Shown here: positions 15,819-25,547 of the stretch, piece after piece
How positions within the stretch are numbered: position 1 is the first letter of the stretch
How the letters are laid out: every line of letters begins with the position of its first letter
NCBI RefSeq assembly: GCF_022844465.1
Contig: NZ_JALHLP010000001.1
Span: 930,001-994,000, forward strand
Direction of reading: 5' to 3'
From: Bradyrhizobium sp.
GTDB taxonomy: Bacteria > Pseudomonadota > Alphaproteobacteria > Rhizobiales > Xanthobacteraceae
DNA: 64,000 nt
Program-made: the position numbers and the translations under genes
The notes under the pieces: model-generated
Told to the model about the DNA's origin: nothing
The model's database searches: none
What the model saw: only the letters and a program-made list of their open reading frames with translations

Positions 15819-18017
15819 TTAATGCGTCAAGACGATCGACACCTGAATCTGGCCGCGCGTTCGCAGCACCTCGAGCGACACCTCCTCACCGTGGCGGCGA
15901 ACCCGCAAGTCGACGCTGGAGGAACCGAGCCGCAGGTCTCGCAACAAGACCTCGTTCAGAAACTCCGGGAGCCGAGGATTGCGCAGCCTGATCTCGCCAC
16001 GATCGGCATCGAATTCCAGACCAAGTGCGGCCTCCAACAGGGTGAACGGCGTCGCGCTCGCCCACGCCTGCGGCGCGCAGGCGACGGGGTAGAGCACCGG
16101 ACCGCGCCGCCTTTCGCGGCGGAAGCCGCAGAACAGTTCCGGAAGCCGCCGCAAATCCATATAGCTGGCGGCGTCGAACAGTCCCTTGAAAAGATGCGCC
16201 ACCGAATGCTTCAACCCGTAGCGCGCGAAACCGAGCGCGATCAGGGCATTGTCATGGGGCCAGATCGAGCCATCGTGATAGGACATCGGATTGTAGCGGG
16301 CCTCACCCTTCGCAACGGTACGAATGCCCCAACCCGAAAAAAACTTGTGGCTCATGAGATCGGCGGCGACCCGTCGGGCACGATCGGTCCGGACGATGCC
16401 GGTGAACAGAAGCTGCCCGGCGTTGGAGGTTCGCACCCTGCAGGGCCGCTTGGCGCCGTCGAGCGCCAGCGCATAGGTGCCGAGATCCTCGCACCAGAAC
16501 GCCTCCTCGAACCGCTCGGCAAGGCGCAACGCCTCGGCTTCGAGGCTGGCGGCCCGATCGGTCATCCCGAGGCGGCGGGCACAGCGCGCCGCCAGCCTCT
16601 TGCCTGCGAATACATACCCTTGAACTTCCGCCAGCGCGATACAGCCTTCGGCAAGCTGTCCATCGGCGTGAAACACGGCGTCGAATGAATCCTTCCAGCC
16701 CTGGTTGGCGAGCCCCTGCTCGGTTGCGCGCCGATATTCGACAAAACCGTCGCGATCGGGGTCGCCCGACACGTCTATCCACTCCAGCGCAGCCTCGATC
16801 GCCGGCCACAGTTCGGCCAGCGTTTCCTCGTCGCCGGTGCGTTCGACGTAGAGGCCGGCCAGCAGCACGAAAAGCGGTGTTGAATCAACGCTGCCATAGT
16901 ATTGCGCGAACGGTACCTCGCGCAGCGCCGCCATCTCGCCACCGCGCATCTCGTGCAGGATCTTGCCGGGCTCGGCGTCTGCGAGCGGATCAACCGCCCT
17001 GGCCTGAAAGAATGCGAGCCGACGCAGCACACCCCGGGCAATGCGCGGATCGACCCAGAGCATCTGCATCGCGGTGATCAATCCGTCACGACCGAAGGTG
17101 GTTGAATACCAGGGGATGCCGGCATAGGGGTATCGGCCCTGCGGCGTATCCGTCATCAGCATGTTGAGGTCGGCCGTGGCACGGCACAGCACCTCGTTGA
17201 AAATGTTGTTGGAAGTCTCAATGCTGGTCGCGCAGGCGCTCGCTCGCCGCATTTCGCGACGGTGGGCCAAGAGGCCGCGGAAAAACGAAACCGGCTTCGG
17301 CGTCATCGCCTTGTTGCAGGATACCGCGACGAACAACGCCGTCGTTTCGCCTGGCGCCAGTTCGAAATGATAGGTCGCCGAATTGACGGAAAGCCGGGTC
17401 GGCCGCGGATCGAAATGCAGGGTGGTCGAGCGCCCTTCGCCGTCGAGCCCTTTGTATTCGAGCACGACTTCGGCCGGGCCGAGCAACCGGCTGGAACCGG
17501 TCCCGCGCCGCGACCGGTGTTCGCCGCGCACCTCGAACAGGTCGGCGAAATCATTGTCGAACAGCAGCGACAGGTCGAAGCTCGCCGGACGGTCGCCATG
17601 GTTCTGCAGCGCGATCCGCTGGTAGGCCGTACCGCGCCACAGGAACATCGAGCGCATGATGTGCAGCGTATCTTTCTGCAGCACCAGCCGTCCGTTGCGG
17701 TAAACGTCGGAATTGCTGAGATCGACGGTTAGCGCCGAATTGTCGTCGCGCAGATTGGATCCGAGCAGCAACGGCTGGACGTCGTCGAGCACCATTTCAA
17801 GGCGGGAAAGATAGCGCGTATCGGCGTTGAACAGGCCGTCGGGACCGCCTGCGGACGCACCGATGTCGCCGTGACTATCGAGAACAATGAAAGTGTCATC
17901 GTGCTTCAGCGAGCGTCGCGGCCGCGTCGCCGGACCGGTCATGGGAATGTAGAAAGGCGACTCCAAGACCTGCTCAGGCGTATGGGACTTAACCAACTGG
18001 GTGACTTCGGCTATCAT
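15819..18017 (-). CDS. glycogen debranching-type amylo-alpha-1,6-glucosidase family protein
   Basis: About 732 residues. The N-terminal region (roughly 35-320) resembles the bacterial GDE N-terminal domain (DDTFIVLDSHGDIG, GLFNADTRYLSRLE). The C-terminal part is an alpha/alpha-toroid glycosidase with GIPWYSTTFGRDGLITAMQM, DSTPLFV and GSIWPHDNALIALG, where acidic catalytic residues are expected. It should hydrolyse alpha-1,6 or related glucosidic links in storage glucan. ATG 18017 follows GAGG; GTG 18023 overlaps that site. It is divergent from a GT4 glycosyltransferase, suggesting joint action on glucan. Confidence 0.87.
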   Translation of the reverse strand: MIAEVTQLVKSHTPEQVLESPFYIPMTGPATRPRRSLKHDDTFIVLDSHGDIGASAGGPDGLFNADTRYLSRLEMVLDDVQPLLLGSNLRDDNSALTVDLSNSDVYRNGRLVLQKDTLHIMRSMFLWRGTAYQRIALQNHGDRPASFDLSLLFDNDFADLFEVRGEHRSRRGTGSSRLLGPAEVVLEYKGLDGEGRSTTLHFDPRPTRLSVNSATYHFELAPGETTALFVAVSCNKAMTPKPVSFFRGLLAHRREMRRASACATSIETSNNIFNEVLCRATADLNMLMTDTPQGRYPYAGIPWYSTTFGRDGLITAMQMLWVDPRIARGVLRRLAFFQARAVDPLADAEPGKILHEMRGGEMAALREVPFAQYYGSVDSTPLFVLLAGLYVERTGDEETLAELWPAIEAALEWIDVSGDPDRDGFVEYRRATEQGLANQGWKDSFDAVFHADGQLAEGCIALAEVQGYVFAGKRLAARCARRLGMTDRAASLEAEALRLAERFEEAFWCEDLGTYALALDGAKRPCRVRTSNAGQLLFTGIVRTDRARRVAADLMSHKFFSGWGIRTVAKGEARYNPMSYHDGSIWPHDNALIALGFARYGLKHSVAHLFKGLFDAASYMDLRRLPELFCGFRRERRRGPVLYPVACAPQAWASATPFTLLEAALGLEFDADRGEIRLRNPRLPEFLNEVLLRDLRLGSSSVDLRVRRHGEEVSLEVLRTRGQIQVSIVLTH

Positions 18018-18366
18018 TCGCACCTCGAAGCGATCCTCTAGGGTATCGTTCGTTCCGAACGAATCGGAACCACACCTTGGGATTTCTAGTGAACGCGTTT
18101 ACTTGACGCAAACCGGCTTCCGGCACCGCACACAGCTAGATCAGGCGAGCGAGTCTCGGCCGACTCGCGCGAGCCGTCGCAGCAGGCCTTAACAACATCA
18201 AGACGGCGACGAACCTGTTTGCGTGAGATGGCAACAGCAAGACGGCCGTATGGAGGAAGCAAGATACGGTTCGAGGGAACCTGGCGCGAGCCGGAACGTT
18301 CCACTGTCTGATGCGCTGGCGCCAGCGGAATCGAGGCTTGGTGAGGTTGAGCACAGGAGACCGTAA
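18018..18366. other. divergent promoter region, no gene
   Basis: This roughly 350-base gap separates the debranching enzyme gene and the GT4 gene. The rightward side carries an exact EcfG promoter (18276-18300) and an AGGAGACC ribosome site. On the leftward side I found no EcfG match. No supported open frame is present. Confidence 0.6.
18276..18300 (+). promoter_or_regulatory. EcfG general-stress promoter
   Basis: GGAAC at 18276-18280, 16 bases, then CGTT at 18297-18300: an exact match to the alphaproteobacterial EcfG consensus GGAAC-N16/17-CGTT. The ATG of the glycosyltransferase gene is 66 bases further on. This predicts induction by the PhyR/NepR/EcfG stress pathway. Confidence 0.7.
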
Positions 18367-19437
18367 ATGCGCATCGCGCAAATTTCACCGCTGACGGAGG
18401 CTGTTCCCCCCAAGCTTTATGGCGGAACCGAACGGGTGGTGCACTGGCTGACTGAAGAATTGGTCGCGCTGGGGCATGAAGTCACATTATTCGCCAGCGG
18501 CGATTCCAGAACCTCCGCAAAGCTCGATGCCACATGGCCCAAGGCGCTACGTCTCGACGGTTCGGTCCGCGACCCCAACGCTCTGCACATGGTGATGCTC
18601 GAGCGCGTACGTCAGAAGTGCGACGAAGAAGAGTTTGATTTTCTGCATTTTCATCTCGATTATTACCCGTTCTCACTCTTCTACCGGCAACCGACCCCCT
18701 TCCTGACAACGCTGCATGGCAGGCTCGATCTCCCTGAACTGCAACCCGTGTTCAGCGCCTTCCCCCGTGTTCCCGTGGTATCGATCTCGAACGCGCAGCG
18801 GCGGCCGGTTCCACAAGCCAACTGGACCGGAACCATCTACCACGGCCTGCCCGAGGACCTGCTGATACCGAAGCCGGTGAAGCCGTCCTATCTCGCCGTG
18901 CTCGGGCGCATCGCACCGGAAAAAGGAGTCGACCGCGCCATCCAGATCGCCGCCCGCTGCGGCATTCCCCTCAAGATCGCGGCAAAGATCGATCGCGCTG
19001 ACCAAGAGTATTACGAAGAGGTGGTTTCCCCGCTGATAAGGGCCAATCCGCTGGTCGAATTCATCGGCGAAATTTCTGACCGCGAGAAGCCGGATTTTCT
19101 CAGCGGCGCGCTTGGCCTGCTTTTGCCTATCGATTGGCCGGAGCCATTCGGCCTCGTCATGATCGAGGCTATGGCCTGCGGCACGCCGGTGATCGCTTAC
19201 AACCGGGGATCCGTGCCCGAGATCATCGACCCCGGCCTCACCGGCTTCGTCGTCGAAGATGAAATCAGCGCTGTCGCCGTCGTCCATCGCCTCCCAGCGA
19301 TGGACCGGGCGGCAATCCGCAGGCAGTTCGAGAAACGCTTCACGGCCCGCCGGATGGCGCTCGACTATCTGGCGGCCTATCGCAACCTGATGGAGGCGCC
19401 GGGACCGCGCATCAAGCTGGTCAGCAGCGCGGAGTAA
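18367..19437 (+). CDS. GT4 family glycosyltransferase
   Basis: A 356-residue two-domain GT-B glycosyltransferase. The N-terminal region has QISPLTEAVPPKLYGGTERV and HLDYYPFS; the C-terminal donor-binding domain has YLAVLGRIAPEKGVDRAI and PEPFGLVMIEAMACGTPVIA followed by GSVPEII, the GT4 EX7E region. It transfers a sugar from a nucleotide donor. The neighbourhood (debranching enzyme, EcfG promoter) suggests stress-related glucan or trehalose-type metabolism, but the acceptor is unknown. AGGAGACCGTAA precedes the ATG. Confidence 0.9.
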   Translation: MRIAQISPLTEAVPPKLYGGTERVVHWLTEELVALGHEVTLFASGDSRTSAKLDATWPKALRLDGSVRDPNALHMVMLERVRQKCDEEEFDFLHFHLDYYPFSLFYRQPTPFLTTLHGRLDLPELQPVFSAFPRVPVVSISNAQRRPVPQANWTGTIYHGLPEDLLIPKPVKPSYLAVLGRIAPEKGVDRAIQIAARCGIPLKIAAKIDRADQEYYEEVVSPLIRANPLVEFIGEISDREKPDFLSGALGLLLPIDWPEPFGLVMIEAMACGTPVIAYNRGSVPEIIDPGLTGFVVEDEISAVAVVHRLPAMDRAAIRRQFEKRFTARRMALDYLAAYRNLMEAPGPRIKLVSSAE

Positions 19438-19491
19438 AACCGGCTCCATCTCCTCCCCATCCGGGAGGACACAAGTTTGTGCTTTCGGGTC

Positions 19492-21438
19492 TCACCTTGC
19501 CATGGTTCGCTTCGGCTCGACGATCTCGAACATCCGCGGGAACTCGTCCATCAGCAACATCAATTCGCCGAGCCGCGTCGGATTGCCGGACGTCTTGATC
19601 CTGCCGCCGGCGACCGCCTCCGGAAACGTCATGAAATCGGCGATGACCTCGTCTAGCGCGCCGCGCGAGAGCGTAAAGCCGGCGTCGGCGTCGGCCGCTT
19701 GCGCGCCGGCGGCATAGGTCAGCGCGCAATTTTCCAGGTTGAGGATAAAGGTCTCGCCGGTATCGGTGAAATTCCAGTTCAGCACGATGCGCTTGCCTTC
19801 GGCCCTGGATCCGTTGAGCCGGACGCCAAGCACGTCCCAGAGCTGTTCGGTACGCAGCGCCGCCAGCGTTTCGCGCGGTATCGCCGCACGCGGCGGCGCC
19901 TTCGGCATGCCCTGCCGGAGTTCCTGGGCTCCGAACAGATAGGCGTTGCGCCAGGTCGCGCTTTCCGAGGCGTAGCCGAGCTGCTCGAACGTGTCGGCAA
20001 GGATGGCGCGGGCGCCCTGGTTTTCGGGATCGGCGAACACCAGATGGCTCACGGCTTGCGCGACGAAACGGAATTCGCCCCTGGCAAAGTCCTTGGCCGC
20101 GCGCGCCAGGATAGCATCCGCGCCGCCCATATACTCGACGTACTTCTTGCCGGACTCGACCGGCGGCAACGGATCGAGGTGAACAGGGTTGGCATCGTAC
20201 CAGCCGAGATATTTCTGATAGATCGCCTTCACATTGTGCCTGATGTGGCCGTAATAGCCGCGGCCGTGCCATGCACCCTCGAGACTCGCCGGCAGGCGGA
20301 TCACTTCCGCGATTTCGGTCGCCGTCAGCCCGTGGTTCATCAGGCGGATGGTCTGGTCATGCGCAAACTTGTAGAGATCGCGCTGCTGGCGGATCATGGT
20401 GTCGATCCGCTCCTGTCCCCAGACCGGCCAGTGATGCTGGCCGCACATCGCATTCGCCTTGCCGCCCCACATCTGCAGCGCCTCGCCGAGATATTTCGAC
20501 CAGGCGAGCGCGTCGCGCACGTCAGCGCCACGGAACGGCAGCAGATTGTGGAAATTATGCGTGCAGTTCTCCGCCAGATTCAGCACCTTGTAGCGCGGGA
20601 TGAAGAAATGCATCTCCGCCGGCGCTTCGCTGTTCGGCGCCATCTGGAACTCGAATTCGACGCCGTCGATGATTCGCTTGTCGCCGGTCGCCACGATGTG
20701 ATCGGTCGGGCGCAGCAGCGCCACCGAGCCCGCCGCCATCGACTTGCCGAGCCCGCAATCGACCTGGCCGCGAACGCCCTTGGCGAGAAACGGCCCGAAC
20801 TGATATTGCGCACGCCGCAGCATCGCCGGTCCCGCGATGATGTTTTCCGAGACCGCGTGCTCCATGAATAAATTGGGCGCAATGATCGGAACCCGGCCAC
20901 CGGCGAGCGTTTCATCGTCGAGCACGCCACGCGCGCCGCCCCAATGGTCGGTGTGGGTGTGGGTGAAGATGACGGCGCTGACCTGCCGCTTGCCGCGGTG
21001 CTTGAAGTAGAGCTCCATCGCCGCCCGGGCGCCCTCGATCGAGGTCAGCGTATCCACCACGATGACGCCGCGCTCGCCCTCGATCAGCGTCATGTTGGCG
21101 ATGTCGAGCCCGCGCACCTGATAGACGCCGGGCACCACTTCGAACAGGCCGTGATGCATGTTGAGCCGCGACTGCCGCCACAGGCTGGGATCGACCGTGG
21201 CCGGGGCTTGTTCGGCCGACAGAAAGCCATAGGGTTCCAGGCTCCAGACCACCCTGCCCTGCGGCGAAACAATCCTGGCGTTCTCCACCGTGCCGAGAAA
21301 ACCGCGCGCGGCGTCGTCGAAATCGCGCGTGTCGGAGAACGGCAGTGCCTTCAGCGTCGCCGCGTGCTGCGCGATGACCTGCGCGGAAGCTTCCTTCGGA
21401 GATTCTCCGATCGTTTCCATCGTGGCTGACTGGCTCAT
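19492..21438 (-). CDS. alkyl/aryl-sulfatase (metallo-beta-lactamase fold, SdsA-like)
   Basis: A 648-residue protein with the type III alkylsulfatase layout: metallo-beta-lactamase domain with the zinc motif THTHTDHWGGARG at about 159-171, then an alpha-helical dimerisation region, then an SCP2-like C-terminal domain. This family cleaves primary alkyl sulfates such as dodecyl sulfate into alcohol and sulfate. There is no signal peptide, so the enzyme appears cytoplasmic and would need substrate import. ATG 21438 follows AAGGGAG. It lies 50 bases after a flavin monooxygenase gene and ends the five-gene operon with an ABC importer. Confidence 0.9.
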   Translation of the reverse strand: MSQSATMETIGESPKEASAQVIAQHAATLKALPFSDTRDFDDAARGFLGTVENARIVSPQGRVVWSLEPYGFLSAEQAPATVDPSLWRQSRLNMHHGLFEVVPGVYQVRGLDIANMTLIEGERGVIVVDTLTSIEGARAAMELYFKHRGKRQVSAVIFTHTHTDHWGGARGVLDDETLAGGRVPIIAPNLFMEHAVSENIIAGPAMLRRAQYQFGPFLAKGVRGQVDCGLGKSMAAGSVALLRPTDHIVATGDKRIIDGVEFEFQMAPNSEAPAEMHFFIPRYKVLNLAENCTHNFHNLLPFRGADVRDALAWSKYLGEALQMWGGKANAMCGQHHWPVWGQERIDTMIRQQRDLYKFAHDQTIRLMNHGLTATEIAEVIRLPASLEGAWHGRGYYGHIRHNVKAIYQKYLGWYDANPVHLDPLPPVESGKKYVEYMGGADAILARAAKDFARGEFRFVAQAVSHLVFADPENQGARAILADTFEQLGYASESATWRNAYLFGAQELRQGMPKAPPRAAIPRETLAALRTEQLWDVLGVRLNGSRAEGKRIVLNWNFTDTGETFILNLENCALTYAAGAQAADADAGFTLSRGALDEVIADFMTFPEAVAGGRIKTSGNPTRLGELMLLMDEFPRMFEIVEPKRTMAR

Positions 21439-21488
21439 TGTTGTGTGCTCCCTTGCAGCGTACCGAGGGTCGAGCAATCCGAACGGCG

Positions 21489-23309
21489 TCAGCGAAACGT
21501 CAGCCCCTCGAACTGGCCGCTGCTGCGCCATGCCTCAATGTATTTGAAATAGGCCAACGGGCCGGCAGGATGACCGACATTGAGCTTGGCGGAGGGCCCC
21601 GGCTCGCGCCCTTCATTGTTGTAATAGCCGGGCGTGCAGTCGGGCGAGCCGATCATCCGGCCGGCGCCGGTCAACAGCAATTCAACCCAGCAATCCTCGG
21701 CCTCGCGGGTGACCTCAATTTCCTTGAAGCCTTGGGCCAGGGCATGGCCGACCATCAGCGCGATGGTTCTCGCCGCCTCGGTCAAATTGTGCGGCACGTT
21801 GGAAATCAGGTTGGCGCCCTGCGTCGGCTGCACCAAGAACGCGTTCGGGAAACCATGGACGTGAATGCCGTGCTTGGTCCGCATGCCCGCGGCCCAATGC
21901 TCCGACAGCCTGAGCCCGCCGCGGCCGACCAGGTCGAAGCCCGCCCGTCGCTTGTACTCGGTGCCGACTTCGAATCCCGAGGCATAGATGATGCAGTCGA
22001 GCTGATACTCCTTGCCGGCGACGACGACGCCGTTTCCGGTGATCCGCTCCACCCCCTTACCGTCGGTATCGACCAGATAGGTGCCCGGGGTGTTGAAGGC
22101 CTGCAGGTATTCGTCGTGGAAGCACGGGCGCTTGCAGAGCTGGCGATACCAGGCCTTGAGCTTGGCCGCGGTTTCGCGATCGCCGACGATCGCGTCAACC
22201 CGGGCGCGGATCTCCTCCATCTTCTCGAAATCGGAATCCTCGAACGCCGCCAGCATGTTCTTCGGGATTCGCTGCTCGCGCGGCAGGTCCATGATCCTGG
22301 CCCGAATTCGCCGTGACAGGTCGGTCCAGCCGTCCTGCACCAGATCCTCCTCCGCGGTACCTCCGGCCTGGTTCGCCGTAAAGTTCTCAAGCCAGCGCTG
22401 CTGCCAGCCCGGCGTCGCGATTTCCGAAAACCAATGGGGATCAATCGGCGCGTTGGCCCTGACGTCCACCGACGACGGCGTGCGCTGGAACACGTAGAGT
22501 TCCCAGCAGGCGCGCGCCAGATGCGGCACGCACTGCACCGAGGTGGCGCCGGTGCCGATGATCCCGACGCGCTTGTCCGCCAGCGCGGCCATCGGCGCGC
22601 CCTTGGGATCACCGCCGGTGTAGGCGTAGTCCCAGCGGCTGGTATGGAAGGAGTGCCCTTTGAAGGACTCGATGCCGGCGATGCCAGGAAGCTTGGGGAC
22701 ATGCAGCGGCCCCGTCCCCATGCCGACGAATTGCGCGGTGAAGGCGTCGCCGCGGTTGGTGCTGACATGCCAGCGCGACGTCGCCGCGTCCCACTCCAGG
22801 CTCACGACCTCGGTATGGAACAGCGCGTTGCCATAGAGACCATATTGCCTGCCGATGCGTTGGCAATGCGCGAGAATTTCAGGCGCGTGCGCGTATTTCT
22901 CCGACGGCATGTAGCCGGTTTCTTCGAGCAGCGGCATATAGACCAGCGAGGCGGTGTCGCATTGCGCGCCGGGATACCTGTTCCAGTACCAGGTGCCGCC
23001 GAAGTCGCCACCCTTCTCGATGATCCTGACATCCCCGACACCGGCTTCCGAAAGCCGGGCAGCGGTGGCGAGCCCGGCAAAGCCGCCGCCGATGAAAGCA
23101 AAGACGACATGATCCGTCTTCGGCTCGCGAGGAACGACCGGCATGTAGGGATCGTCGAGATAATGCGCGAGCTGCCCTGCGACGCGCAGATACTGCTCGT
23201 TGCCATCGGGGCGAAGCCGCTTGTCGCGCTCCTCCGCGTATTTCTGGCGCAGCTTCGCCTTGTCGGTCGCGTCGCCTTGCAAACCCTGCGGTTGGTCCGA
23301 TGTGGTCAT
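21489..23309 (-). CDS. class B flavin monooxygenase (Baeyer-Villiger type)
   Basis: A 606-residue FAD/NADPH monooxygenase with an N-terminal extension of about 65 residues before the first Rossmann motif GGGFAGLA. The Baeyer-Villiger fingerprint is present as [13 protein letters not shown], and [15 protein letters not shown] matches the cyclohexanone monooxygenase class. The second nucleotide site GTGATSVQ follows. It should insert oxygen next to a ketone, giving an ester or lactone. It sits between the ABC ATPase gene and the alkylsulfatase gene in one direction, implying a shared substrate route. Confidence 0.9.
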   Translation of the reverse strand: MTTSDQPQGLQGDATDKAKLRQKYAEERDKRLRPDGNEQYLRVAGQLAHYLDDPYMPVVPREPKTDHVVFAFIGGGFAGLATAARLSEAGVGDVRIIEKGGDFGGTWYWNRYPGAQCDTASLVYMPLLEETGYMPSEKYAHAPEILAHCQRIGRQYGLYGNALFHTEVVSLEWDAATSRWHVSTNRGDAFTAQFVGMGTGPLHVPKLPGIAGIESFKGHSFHTSRWDYAYTGGDPKGAPMAALADKRVGIIGTGATSVQCVPHLARACWELYVFQRTPSSVDVRANAPIDPHWFSEIATPGWQQRWLENFTANQAGGTAEEDLVQDGWTDLSRRIRARIMDLPREQRIPKNMLAAFEDSDFEKMEEIRARVDAIVGDRETAAKLKAWYRQLCKRPCFHDEYLQAFNTPGTYLVDTDGKGVERITGNGVVVAGKEYQLDCIIYASGFEVGTEYKRRAGFDLVGRGGLRLSEHWAAGMRTKHGIHVHGFPNAFLVQPTQGANLISNVPHNLTEAARTIALMVGHALAQGFKEIEVTREAEDCWVELLLTGAGRMIGSPDCTPGYYNNEGREPGPSAKLNVGHPAGPLAYFKYIEAWRSSGQFEGLTFR

Positions 23310-23367
23310 CCGGGGGGGCCCTTCGGGAAGTCAGGATCCAACGCTGATGACGACGGATCACCAGCCG

Positions 23368-24471
23368 TTACTCATCTGCCAACGACCCGGTGTCTCGATA
23401 GGCCCAGCAACTCTCGCGCGGCAGCGAGACCTGGGTCTCGGCACCGACCTGATGCCGGGCCGCGGTGCCCAGCTCCACCACTTCCAGCCGGCGGCCGAAC
23501 AGTTCGATGCCATAGGCGGTCTGCGTGCCCTGATAGCGGCGGTCGACGACGCGGGCGGAAAAGACGTTGACGCCGTCATGCCTGCCGATCGCAATGTTCT
23601 CCGGCCGCAACGCAACGCGCACTTTCTCATTCGCACCGAGCGATTGCAGCAACGCCACCTCTCCCCGCCTGCCGTCGCCGAAATCCACGGTGCCGTACGC
23701 GCCGTTCCGTGATACCAGCGTGCCCGCAAGCTCATTGGTCGCGCCGGTGAAGTTGGCGACGAACAAGTCCGCCGGGCGATTGTAGATCGCGTCCGGCGAA
23801 TCCATCTGAAGCAGCTTGCCGTCGCGCATCACGCCGATGCGGTCGCCCAGCACCACCGCCTCGGCCTGGTCATGGGTGACGTACAGCGCGGTCATCCCGG
23901 TCTGCTTGAGGATGACGCGAAGATCATCGCGCAGCCGCAGCCGCAATTTGGCGTCGAGGTTTGACAAGGGCTCGTCGAGCAGCAGCAATTGCGGCCGATA
24001 GACCATGCTGCGCGCCAGCGCTACCCGCTGCATTTGGCCGCCCGACAGCGCGACCACCGGCCTTTCGGCATATTCCGAAAGGCCGACCAGTTCGAGCGCC
24101 TCGTCGACCATGCGACGGGCCTCGCTGCGGGAAAACTTCCGATGCTTCAGGGGATAGACCACGTTCTGGCGCACCGTCATGTGCGGCCACACCGCATAGG
24201 ACTGAAACACCATGCCGAGTTCGCGCAGCCGCGGCGGCACCGAAATGCCGCGTTCCGGCGAGGATACGACCCTGCCGGCAATGTTGATTTCTCCCGACGT
24301 CGGATGCTCCAGACCTGCGACGCAGCGCAGCGTCGTGGTCTTGCCGCAGCCGGAGGGGCCGAGCAATACCACGATCTCGCCGGCCGGTACGTTGAAGCTG
24401 ACGCCATCGACCGCCGGCCGGCCGATCGCAAACTGCTTACGCAGATCGGTGACTTCAAGCGTCGCGGTCAT
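23368..24471 (-). CDS. ABC transporter ATP-binding protein (Fbp/Pot type)
   Basis: A 367-residue importer ATPase. It carries Walker A GPSGCGKTT, Q-loop FQSYAVWPH, signature LSGGQMQR, Walker B LLLLDEPLSNLDA and switch histidine in VTHDQAEA, followed by a TOBE-type regulatory domain from about residue 240. It energises the fused permease encoded at 25548-27317. The chosen ATG is at 24471; the frame upstream of it runs into the binding-protein gene and is not used. Confidence 0.92.
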   Translation of the reverse strand: MTATLEVTDLRKQFAIGRPAVDGVSFNVPAGEIVVLLGPSGCGKTTTLRCVAGLEHPTSGEINIAGRVVSSPERGISVPPRLRELGMVFQSYAVWPHMTVRQNVVYPLKHRKFSRSEARRMVDEALELVGLSEYAERPVVALSGGQMQRVALARSMVYRPQLLLLDEPLSNLDAKLRLRLRDDLRVILKQTGMTALYVTHDQAEAVVLGDRIGVMRDGKLLQMDSPDAIYNRPADLFVANFTGATNELAGTLVSRNGAYGTVDFGDGRRGEVALLQSLGANEKVRVALRPENIAIGRHDGVNVFSARVVDRRYQGTQTAYGIELFGRRLEVVELGTAARHQVGAETQVSLPRESCWAYRDTGSLADE

Positions 24472-24496
24472 GAGCGCGCTTTCTCCACGCGATCGC

Positions 24497-25525
24497 TCAC
24501 TGCCGGTACCCGAAAGTCTTGTCCCACTCCGCGACCCAGGCCGACTGCAACTTGACGTACTCATCAAATTTTGGATACCAGACCTTGACCACCTTGGGAT
24601 CGAAGCCCTCGGGATAAACGGGCGGCACCTTCAACGAGGTCAGGTTCCCGAGTTCCTTGATCATGAAGGTCTGCCCCTCCAGCGACAGGCACCAGTTCAA
24701 GAACAATCTTGCCGCGTTGGGGTTCGCCGCGGTCTTGGGAATGCCGCTCGCGTAGGGATTGACCGGCGCTCCCTCCGGCGGGAAGAAGATCTTGATCGGC
24801 GCGCCGTCCTTCTGCTTCGGATAGATCGCGTTGTAGAGCAACGGCCCCATCGCCACCTCGCCACGCACCATCGAATCCGACATCGGCGCGCCAGAGGGAT
24901 AGAGGATCGGCCGGGTCGCCGCCTGCTTGGCCCAGTAATCCTCGCCGAGCACCTGCCGTTCGAACATGATGCGGGTCCAGGTTGTGCCGCCGGACTGGGC
25001 GATCACCTGCCCGGTCATCTTCTCATATTGCGGCTTGGTCAGGTCCCTCCAGGATTTCGGCGGATCCTTGACCAGTTCGGAGTTGTAGGCGATCGACCAG
25101 ACCAGCGTGACCCGCGGCCACAGTTTCGGTGAAATCTGTGCATCGGGATTGTAGTCCGCCGCATTCGGCGGCGCGTAATCCTGGAACATGTCGGCCAGCG
25201 GCAGCATCAGGGAGCGGTCCGAATGATCGATCACGTCGGCGATGAGCTTGCCGGCGGCGGCTTCCGTTTTTACGCGCGTGATGAGCTGACCGCCCGGGGC
25301 GCGCACCATCTCGATCCTGATTTCCGGGAAGCGCTTGTTGAAAGCCTTGATGACCTGTTGTTCGACCTCGGCGAAATTCGCGGTGTAGAACACCAGCTTG
25401 CCTTCGGCCTTGGCCGCCGCGATCAGTTCGGGCGATCCGAACTGCTGCGCCTGCACGGGCCCGCACCATGCGAGGCCCGCCAGCCCGGCGAACGCGGCGA
25501 TCCCGGTGAATGTCCTTCTATCCAT
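24497..25525 (-). CDS. ABC transporter periplasmic binding protein (family 1, FbpA-like)
   Basis: A 342-residue secreted binding protein. A twin-arginine-like start (MDRRTFTG) and a hydrophobic core ending PVQAQ make a signal peptide of about 27 residues. The mature part begins ELIAAAKAEGKLVFYTANF, usual for FbpA-like iron/anion binders. It feeds the fused permease upstream. AAAGGGAGG precedes the ATG. The ligand could be iron or an anionic organic compound; the following monooxygenase and sulfatase genes favour an organic ligand, which is inference. Confidence 0.9.
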   Translation of the reverse strand: MDRRTFTGIAAFAGLAGLAWCGPVQAQQFGSPELIAAAKAEGKLVFYTANFAEVEQQVIKAFNKRFPEIRIEMVRAPGGQLITRVKTEAAAGKLIADVIDHSDRSLMLPLADMFQDYAPPNAADYNPDAQISPKLWPRVTLVWSIAYNSELVKDPPKSWRDLTKPQYEKMTGQVIAQSGGTTWTRIMFERQVLGEDYWAKQAATRPILYPSGAPMSDSMVRGEVAMGPLLYNAIYPKQKDGAPIKIFFPPEGAPVNPYASGIPKTAANPNAARLFLNWCLSLEGQTFMIKELGNLTSLKVPPVYPEGFDPKVVKVWYPKFDEYVKLQSAWVAEWDKTFGYRQ

Positions 25526-25547
25526 GGCCAATCCTCCCTTTGAGTTG

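Noticed and set aside
15790..15821. Possible bidirectional terminator between the MFS and debranching genes
   Set aside because: The GGGCC/GGCCC stem is only about five pairs with mismatches beyond, and the T tract is short; too weak to list.
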